This document shows, piece by piece, positions 6,944 to 11,074 of a DNA stretch of 11,074 bases; positions within the stretch are counted from its first letter, which is position 1, and every line of letters starts with the position of its first letter. The DNA comes from Deltaproteobacteria bacterium (GTDB taxonomy: Bacteria > Myxococcota > Polyangia > Haliangiales > Haliangiaceae): assembly GCA_018262455.1 (NCBI GenBank), contig JAGSPR010000211.1, positions 1 through 11,074 on the forward strand, read 5' to 3'. The notes below the pieces were generated by a model. The model did no database searches, had not been told where the DNA came from, and worked only from the letters and a program-made list of their open reading frames with translations. The translations under genes and the position numbers were made by a program.

Positions 6944-7966
6944 TCACGGTGTCCTGGCGCAGCGAACCCCGATGTTGTCGAACCGAGCCGACGGGGGAAC
7001 AGAACCACGAACGGCCGCGCGCTCGGCGGTCGCAGGATAGGGGAAGCCCCCGCCGCGGACCGCCCGGTTCGTCGCAGGTGTGAGGTTCGCGCAGTCGGGG
7101 CATGGATTCTGCGGGTACGGGGATGCGTCCCAGTCGAGCGTCCACTCAACCACGTTGCCCGCCAGGTCCGACTGTCCCCACTTGCCATCGCCCTTCGGCG
7201 ACTCGCTGCCGACGCGGTTGGTTGCGCCGGTCGGCGGGTTCACGCAGAAGCCGTCGTTGAAGTTGAAGTAGTTCGCGTACGAGCAATCGATGCCCAGGAA
7301 CCCCGGTGGGCTCGACCACGGATACGCCCGCTGCTCGCTGCCACCGCTCGCCGAGTAGTTCCATTCCGCCTCCGTCGGCATGAACCCGCCGTCCCAGGCG
7401 CAGAACGCGATCGCCTCGTACCAGGTGATGCAGTTCATCGGCAGGCTCTCGTTGGCGGCCGCCGTATCGGTCCACGTCTGATACGCCGCTTTGCACTTCA
7501 CCGCAGCGATGAGCGCCGTCGTACTGGTCGTGAGGCTCGCGTTGAAGCTCGGGTCCCAGCCGCCCTGGTTTGCCATCCCGTTCAGCGTCCGTGCGCCAGC
7601 GCCCGACGCCGGCGGACTTGCCTGCGTCCCCATGCTGGCGTTCACGAACGCCCGAAACCGCCCCACCGTCACCTCGTACTTGTCGAGCCTGAAGTCGCTC
7701 ACGGTCGCGCCGAAGCTCGAATCCGGGTACATCCCGTCGCCAGAGACGTCGTAGCTCCGCGCGTACGTCCCGCCCGGCACGACCGGACTGTCGCAGCAGC
7801 TCTCGGTCCCGGTCGGTCCACACGTGTTCGCCAGCCCTCCGCAGCTCGTCGCCGGCGGGCCATCCCTGACGGCGTCGCTGGCTCCGGCCCCATCCAAACG
7901 CGCGTCGGAGCCACTCCTCCCGCACGCCACGAACACCAGCATCACCAGCCCGGCCACCTTGCGCAC
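6944..7966 (-). CDS. Lipoprotein with FGE-sulfatase (SUMF1-type) domain lacking catalytic cysteines
   Basis: This is a 340-residue exported lipoprotein. Signal peptide MRKVAGLVMLVFVAC has a lipobox ending at Cys15. A low-complexity linker (to about 40) and a short Cys-rich segment (CGGLANTCG...SCC, 42-58) follow. The FGE-sulfatase domain covers about 60-338, with typical blocks VPGGTYARSYD, LDKYEVTVGRFR (94-105), PMNCITWYEAIAFCAW (176-191), MPTEAEWNYSASGG (196-209), DLAGNVVEW (267-275), RAVRGGGF (301-308) and NIGVRCAR (331-338). True formylglycine-generating enzymes carry two active-site cysteines after the RGGS block; here RGGGFPYPATAERAAVRG has none, so cysteine-to-formylglycine oxidation is not expected. 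This lipoprotein type recurs in myxobacterial genomes and may serve a structural or binding role at the envelope. The start is GTG 7966; an in-frame TAG four codons upstream fixes it. The next gene upstream on this strand ends 101 bp before this start. Confidence 0.92.
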   Translation of the reverse strand: MRKVAGLVMLVFVACGRSGSDARLDGAGASDAVRDGPPATSCGGLANTCGPTGTESCCDSPVVPGGTYARSYDVSGDGMYPDSSFGATVSDFRLDKYEVTVGRFRAFVNASMGTQASPPASGAGARTLNGMANQGGWDPSFNASLTTSTTALIAAVKCKAAYQTWTDTAAANESLPMNCITWYEAIAFCAWDGGFMPTEAEWNYSASGGSEQRAYPWSSPPGFLGIDCSYANYFNFNDGFCVNPPTGATNRVGSESPKGDGKWGQSDLAGNVVEWTLDWDASPYPQNPCPDCANLTPATNRAVRGGGFPYPATAERAAVRGSVPPSARFDNIGVRCARTP

Positions 7967-7972
7967 CAGATC

Positions 7973-8001
7973 ATTCTACGCCCAGGCTCCGACAGATCCA
8001 A
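7973..8001 (-). promoter_or_regulatory. Candidate promoter for the FGE-like lipoprotein, leaderless spacing
   Basis: On the minus strand TTGGAT (8001-7996), a 17-nt spacer and TAGAAT (7978-7973; five of six -10 matches) end 6 nt before the GTG at 7966. The predicted transcription start falls on or within a base of the start codon. AT-rich hexamers are rare in this GC-rich sequence, which strengthens the case. Confidence 0.5.
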
Positions 8002-8042
8002 ACCAGCTACGGCTCGACGCGGCCCAGCACAAGGCGGCGCCC

Positions 8043-8060
8043 GCCGAGGTTCAGCTCGGC
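8043..8060 (-). terminator. Weak candidate hairpin after the 8068-9348 gene
   Basis: GCCGAG (8043-8048) and CTCGGC (8055-8060) form a perfect 6-bp stem with a 6-nt loop, 7 bp beyond the minus-strand stop. No U-tract follows on the minus strand, so the intrinsic-terminator case is weak. Confidence 0.25.
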
Positions 8061-8067
8061 CTGATCT

Positions 8068-9348
8068 TCACCGGCCGTCGCTCGAAGATCCGACGAACCG
8101 CAGCGTGAAGCTCAGCTCGTCGTGGCCGAGCGAAGCACCCACGACCCTGGTCTCGAGCGCGCGGTGGCCTGCCACGAGGCGCGTGTGCGCGGCCACCTGC
8201 TTCGATCGGTCGACCCACCCCGTCAGGAAGTACTTCATCCACGCGAGCCACTCGATCACCGGCGACGCGCTCCTCCGCTCGAGCTCGCGATCCAGCACGG
8301 TCGCTTTCACTCGCTCGCCGTCCATCGCGACCGCCGGCCGCACGCCGACGCGGAAGTACGAGCAGCCGCCGCGCTCCTGGAATGCGTACACCTTGAGCGG
8401 GTGCCCTCGGTCCTCTGCCACGTAGTCGAAGCGCGGACGAAGCTCGCCGTCCGGGCGTGGCTTCAGGCTGCGGTCGTACCAGCGGGGCGCATGGCCGTGC
8501 TCGATCGCCCAGTTCGCGAGCTCGGCGACCGCGCTCCCCGAGATCCGCACCGACACGTCGGCGTCGGCGGCATCCTCGGCCTGGCCCTGCGGCGTGAGCC
8601 CGCGCCGCACCGGCAGGGCCGTGGCGATCCCGACGACGAGCGTCCGGTCCGTCGAGCGGATCGTCACGTTCGCGACCGGGACGTCGGGTAGCTGGAGCCG
8701 CAAGCGCGTCAGCTCGCCGAGCCGGTGCAGCAGCGTGGTCCGCAGCTGCTCGTACGCCGTCGTCCTCAGGTGCGCGCCGAGCCGGCTCGCCGCGAGGTCG
8801 AGCAGGGGCCTGGGCACGCGATCGCGCAGCTTCGCGGGCACCCAGCGGTTCACGGCCGCGCCGAGCAGGCGCGTCGCATCCGGCCCGAGCTCGGGCGCGA
8901 GCGCGAGCAGGTTCTCCGGGCCGAAGCCGATCACGAGCTCCGCGGCGTCGTCCTTGCGCTCGAGCACGGGCCTGACCTCGGCGACCACCGCGAGCGTCGT
9001 GATCACTTGCTCGTCGTCGCGGATCTCGATCCGCACCGCGAACCGGAGGTGGTCCGGCGCGCCCGCCCGCAGCCGCACCTCGCGGACGTCGGCGGTCAGC
9101 CCGTTCACCGTGACCTCGATCGGCCCGAGATCCGGGATCTTGAGCGGGACGGTGAGCGGCTCGGCGTGCAGCAGCGCTTCGAGCAGTGTGTTCGCGCGGT
9201 CGAATGGTACGCGGACCTCGAGATCCGGCTCGCGGTGGGTGGATGCCGCGCGGGTCACGAGCGCCGTGCGCGCGTCCGCGACTTCCTTGCACCGCGAGCC
9301 GCACCCGGACACGAGCACCACAATCGCCAGCGCGAGGGTCCGGGACAT
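8068..9348 (-). CDS. Predicted lipoprotein of unknown function
   Basis: This is a 426-residue product that I do not recognise. The frame stays open to 9558, but ATG 9348 gives a clean lipoprotein signal MSRTLALAIVVLVSGC with lipobox VSGC and Cys16, so I place the start there. The mature part alternates beta-rich stretches with amphipathic helices: VRVPFDRANTLLEALL, then IEVTVNGLTADVREVRLRAG, and later NVTIRSTDRTLVVGIATAL and VSVRISGSAVAELANWAIEH. This pattern loosely recalls TULIP-like lipid-binding proteins such as DUF4403, but the resemblance is impressionistic. It has no obvious catalytic motif. A helix-rich segment, EWLAWMKYFLTGWVDRSKQ, lies near the C-terminus. It is divergently transcribed from the small secreted protein at 9431 across 82 bp containing three GGCAACG repeats. 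Lipoprotein status is firm; the function is open. Confidence 0.85.
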   Translation of the reverse strand: MSRTLALAIVVLVSGCGSRCKEVADARTALVTRAASTHREPDLEVRVPFDRANTLLEALLHAEPLTVPLKIPDLGPIEVTVNGLTADVREVRLRAGAPDHLRFAVRIEIRDDEQVITTLAVVAEVRPVLERKDDAAELVIGFGPENLLALAPELGPDATRLLGAAVNRWVPAKLRDRVPRPLLDLAASRLGAHLRTTAYEQLRTTLLHRLGELTRLRLQLPDVPVANVTIRSTDRTLVVGIATALPVRRGLTPQGQAEDAADADVSVRISGSAVAELANWAIEHGHAPRWYDRSLKPRPDGELRPRFDYVAEDRGHPLKVYAFQERGGCSYFRVGVRPAVAMDGERVKATVLDRELERRSASPVIEWLAWMKYFLTGWVDRSKQVAAHTRLVAGHRALETRVVGASLGHDELSFTLRFVGSSSDGR

Positions 9349-9350
9349 CG

Positions 9351-9390
9351 GGCAACGATACTTCGCCTGCTCCGGCAACGCGTGGCAACG
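9351..9390. repeat. Three GGCAACG direct repeats in the divergent intergenic region
   Basis: Exact GGCAACG copies occur at 9351-9357, 9374-9380 and 9384-9390. The last two are 10 bp apart, one helical turn. The third copy extends into the palindrome CAACGTTG (9386-9393). Lying between two divergent starts (9348 minus, 9431 plus) and overlapping possible promoter elements, they are plausible regulator half-sites. Confidence 0.45.
9355..9360 (-). promoter_or_regulatory. Possible -10 box of the 8068-9348 lipoprotein gene
   Basis: TATCGT on the minus strand ends 6 nt before the ATG at 9348, the same spacing as at 7966. No -35 box with a normal spacer is visible. The first GGCAACG repeat (9351-9357) overlaps this hexamer. 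Confidence 0.25.
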
Positions 9391-9420
9391 TTGGTTCGAG
9401 CGTCGACGGCGAGTCATGCT
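9391..9420 (+). promoter_or_regulatory. Weak candidate promoter of the small secreted protein
   Basis: TTGGTT (9391-9396), an 18-nt spacer and CATGCT (9415-9420) precede the ATG at 9431 by 10 nt. The -10 match is only partial (three of six). The layout resembles the TATGCT element ahead of the kinase gene. Confidence 0.25.
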
Positions 9421-9430
9421 ACAGCGAGCC

Positions 9431-9835
9431 ATGTCGAAGCTGCTCGCGGCGCTGACCACCCTCATGCTGCTGTCCGTCCCGGCGGCCGGATCTGCGATCC
9501 GCATCGATCTCAAGAAGGCGAACCAGTCGACGTCGCCGCTCAAGTACTCGCTCCGCACCTCGACCGATCACGGGCTCGTCACCGTGTCGCTCGAGCTGCC
9601 GCGCAAGCAGGTGCCTCTCGATCACCTGTGGCGCATCTACCTCGTGGTGCGCAAGGCCAACAAGGCGACCCTCGTCAGCGTGCCGCTCCAGACCACGCCC
9701 GATGGGGACGTCCTCAAGACCGAGCTGCTGCTCGACCCTTCGGCGATGAAGGACGTCGAGATCTGGATCCGGACCGGCGAGCACGCACCGCTGGCCGAGA
9801 CCATCTACGCGATCGACGTCGGCTCGTTCCAGTAG
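9431..9835 (+). CDS. Small secreted protein of unknown function
   Basis: This is a 134-residue predicted exported protein. The frame is open far upstream, but ATG 9431 gives a standard Sec signal peptide, MSKLLAALTTLMLLSVPAAG, with likely cleavage after about residue 22 (GSA). There is no lipobox cysteine and the protein has no cysteine at all. The mature part is about 112 residues, beta-rich and alternating: LVTVSLELPRKQVPLDHLWR, IYLVVRKANKATLVSVPLQT, TELLLDPSAMKDVEIWIRTG, IYAIDVGSF. It resembles a single immunoglobulin-like or beta-sandwich domain, but I recognise no family. It is divergent from the 8068-9348 lipoprotein, with which it may share regulation, and is followed by a tRNA gene with its own promoter. 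Confidence 0.8.
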   Translation: MSKLLAALTTLMLLSVPAAGSAIRIDLKKANQSTSPLKYSLRTSTDHGLVTVSLELPRKQVPLDHLWRIYLVVRKANKATLVSVPLQTTPDGDVLKTELLLDPSAMKDVEIWIRTGEHAPLAETIYAIDVGSFQ

Positions 9836-9897
9836 GCCCTGGCGGCCTGATCCGAGCGCTCCGCCGGACGAAGCCAGGCGTGAGCGCCCTGGACGGC

Positions 9898-9929
9898 TTG
9901 ACACCCCCCACCCCGATACGTCATCTATT
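9898..9929 (+). promoter_or_regulatory. Promoter of tRNA-Asn
   Basis: A perfect -35 hexamer TTGACA lies at 9898-9903. The best -10 match is TCTATT at 9924-9929 (four of six). It is separated by a long 20-nt spacer and ends 10 nt before the tRNA 5' end. A 17-nt spacer would use TCATCT (9921-9926), a poorer match. The -35 is convincing; the exact -10 is not. Confidence 0.55.
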
Positions 9930-9939
9930 AGCCCCTCAT

Positions 9940-10014
9940 TCCGAAGTAGCTCAGTGGTAGAGCAGGCGGCTGTTAACCGCCGGGTCGGGGGTTCGATCCC
10001 CTCCTTCGGAGCCA
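9940..10014 (+). tRNA. tRNA-Asn (anticodon GTT), CCA encoded
   Basis: A full cloverleaf can be drawn. The acceptor is TCCGAAG (9940-9946) pairing with CTTCGGA (10004-10010). The D-arm is GCTC-AGTGGTA-GAGC (9949-9963). The anticodon stem GGCGG/CCGCC (9965-9969 and 9977-9981) carries loop CTGTTAA with anticodon GTT at 9972-9974. The T-arm is GGGGG-TTCGATC-CCCTC (9987-10003), with one G-T pair. Discriminator G is at 10011 and CCA at 10012-10014 is genomically encoded. All stems pair, so the gene should be functional. It decodes AAC and AAT. Confidence 0.98.
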
Positions 10015-10041
10015 GGTACCTACGCTAGCGAGAACTCAGTC

Positions 10042-10057
10042 CGCTCACTCCGCTCAC
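10042..10057. repeat. 16-bp CGCTCRCTYCGCTCRC repeat, copy 2 (after tRNA-Asn)
   Basis: CGCTCACTCCGCTCAC lies 28 bp after the tRNA 3' end, in the 106-bp non-coding gap before the convergent gene end at 10121. It matches copy 1 at 13 of 16 positions. A partial third unit (TCGGCTC) follows directly. Confidence 0.45.
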
Positions 10058-10120
10058 TCGGCTCTGGTGGCTGATGGGCTCGGCCACGACCGAAGCTGGT
10101 CCGGGCCGACTCGCATTGGG

Positions 10121-11074
10121 TTAGCTGCTTCGGCGATCCGACTGTCGGTTTTCGGATAGTAGTCCCACTGCCGAGAGGCATTCGCGCTCTTCGGGCGTGA
10201 CGAGCAGCCAGCCATCCTGCGCGTTCCACGGATCATGGAACGCGAGGCAGTCTTCATCCGGCGCGATCACGCGCGCGAGGCATCGAGCCAGATCCTCCGG
10301 CTCGATCTCGCCCTCCGTGAACGGACCGATCTGATGGACAGTGCCCCGGGCTTCGACGCCGATGAAATCCTCGTAGTCGGTCGCGTTCCCGTCGACGAAG
10401 CACCGCGTCTTCCTCACTCCGGCTCGCGCGAGCCACGCCGTGATCGGCTGGAACCACATGTCGAGATCCGCGTCGGGGTCGTGATCTGAGTCGACCTCCG
10501 CGAGCTCGGGCAAGTCCGGCAGCCAGCGCACGCGCGGGAGTACGCGCTTGAGTCGCGGCGGCGGGCCACCGGCGGGCTCGGGCGGCACGTCCCGCGACAG
10601 AACAAGCCCGGCGTGTTCGCGCCACAGCGCGACCTGGTTCGCGTCGCCGCGCCACGCGACATGGTCGTCATCGAACCACAGCGCGAGGTCGGGCCGCTTA
10701 CGTGCGAGCGCGGCGGAAAGCGCGGCAAGCACGGTCGCGCGCGGTCGCTCGGTGATTTCCGTGCGCTCGCGATCGAGCACGAGGACGACATGATCGTCCG
10801 CCACCTCGACGGAGGACGCGATACCGAGATCGCCGACGACTGCCCGGGCACTGTCCGCGAACGCGTCTCCGGTGTAGTAGGCCCATTCGTCAACGCCCGG
10901 CAGCCAGATCGTCGTGGCGCGTCTAGGTCCTCGCATCCACCAGCGCACGTTAGGTGCATCGCTGTGGCGCACGTCGTCCTCGGTCGCGAGGTAGCCCATC
11001 GTGCGCAGCGCGGCAAGCGCGTCGTGCTGCACGCGGGTCAGACGCGGTGGTGGTGGCGGCCCCGTCGGGATCGT
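10121..11074 (-). CDS. Protein of unknown function (N-terminus may lie beyond window)
   Basis: I do not recognise this protein. The stop is TAA at 10121-10123. The first in-window start is GTG 11032 (303 residues), but the frame stays open to the edge, adding at least 14 codons that include a PPPPPRLTRV stretch, so the true start may be outside. No signal peptide or membrane segment is visible; the protein is acidic and tryptophan-rich. Numbered from GTG 11032, the N-terminal half (1-150) has WWMRGPRRATTIWLPGVDEW and LDRERTEITERPRATVLAAL. A linker GGPPPRLKRV (155-164) echoes the proline-rich edge sequence, hinting at two units. The C-terminal half contains the acidic VDSDHDPDADLDMWF, then CFVDGNATDYEDFIGVEARG and a GEIEPEDLARCLARVIAPDE helix. 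No catalytic motif stands out. A stand-alone cytoplasmic role is an inference only. Confidence 0.8.
   Translation of the reverse strand, partial: TIPTGPPPPPRLTRVQHDALAALRTMGYLATEDDVRHSDAPNVRWWMRGPRRATTIWLPGVDEWAYYTGDAFADSARAVVGDLGIASSVEVADDHVVLVLDRERTEITERPRATVLAALSAALARKRPDLALWFDDDHVAWRGDANQVALWREHAGLVLSRDVPPEPAGGPPPRLKRVLPRVRWLPDLPELAEVDSDHDPDADLDMWFQPITAWLARAGVRKTRCFVDGNATDYEDFIGVEARGTVHQIGPFTEGEIEPEDLARCLARVIAPDEDCLAFHDPWNAQDGWLLVTPEERECLSAVGLLSENRQSDRRSS

Noticed and set aside
2402..8041. A shared 13-mer GCACAAGGCGGCG near 2405 and 8029
   Set aside because: It is a single short GC-rich match in different contexts with no flanking similarity; chance is a sufficient explanation.
6872..8425. 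A 517-codon plus-strand open frame over the FGE-like gene
   Set aside because: It spans two minus-strand genes and the gap between them, and its product is Arg/Pro/Ala low complexity. The minus strand has clear signal peptides and FGE blocks.
9349..9558. Extended N-terminus of the 8068-9348 gene up to 9558
   Set aside because: The extension would bury the lipoprotein signal inside the protein and overlap the signal peptide region of the divergent gene at 9431. ATG 9348 gives a clean lipobox.
9940..10120. tRNA-Asn 3' end as an integration site with a duplicated attachment sequence
   Set aside because: I found no second copy of the tRNA 3' end in the window and no integrase gene, so no island boundary can be claimed.

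Overview
The window is GC-rich throughout, with third-position G/C bias in every real gene. It encodes several lipoproteins with very short signal peptides, a membrane Hanks-type Ser/Thr kinase and a lipoprotein with an FGE-sulfatase domain. This mix suggests a myxobacterium (Myxococcota, perhaps the Haliangium/Kofleriaceae side). That placement is inferred from gene content and style, because no phylogenetic marker gene is present. I found no mobile element, CRISPR array or rRNA.

Layout, left to right. (1) Bases 1-2374, minus strand: a two-gene operon, a DUF2760 protein followed by an atypical Hsp70. They overlap by ATGA, and the Hsp70 runs off the left edge. (2) Bases 2535-6635, plus strand: a cysteine-rich lipoprotein, a polytopic membrane Ser/Thr kinase whose kinase domain is at the C-terminus, and a D-Ala-D-Ala-ligase-like ATP-grasp enzyme that lacks the D-Ala-recognition motifs. 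(3) Bases 6636-6943: a non-coding convergent junction with two strong inverted repeats. (4) Bases 6944-9348, minus strand: an FGE-sulfatase-domain lipoprotein without the catalytic cysteines, and a larger lipoprotein of unknown function. (5) Bases 9431-10014, plus strand: a small secreted protein and tRNA-Asn(GTT), which has a consensus -35 box. (6) Bases 10121-11074, minus strand: a protein of unknown function whose frame is still open at the right edge.

Apart from the Hsp70/DUF2760 pair, no multi-gene pathway is evident. The kinase and ATP-grasp genes are 76 bp apart and could be co-expressed, but nothing shows a shared function. Most of the rest is cell-envelope export: four signal-peptide proteins in about 7.5 kb.

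The points most worth a second look are these. -10-like hexamers sit only 6-10 nt before several start codons that lack a Shine-Dalgarno sequence, which suggests leaderless mRNAs. An in-frame insert in the Hsp70 carries a short repeat that recurs after the tRNA. Three GGCAACG repeats lie in the 9349-9430 divergent intergenic region. The ATP-grasp ligase and the FGE-like protein have both lost the residues that define their best-known relatives.
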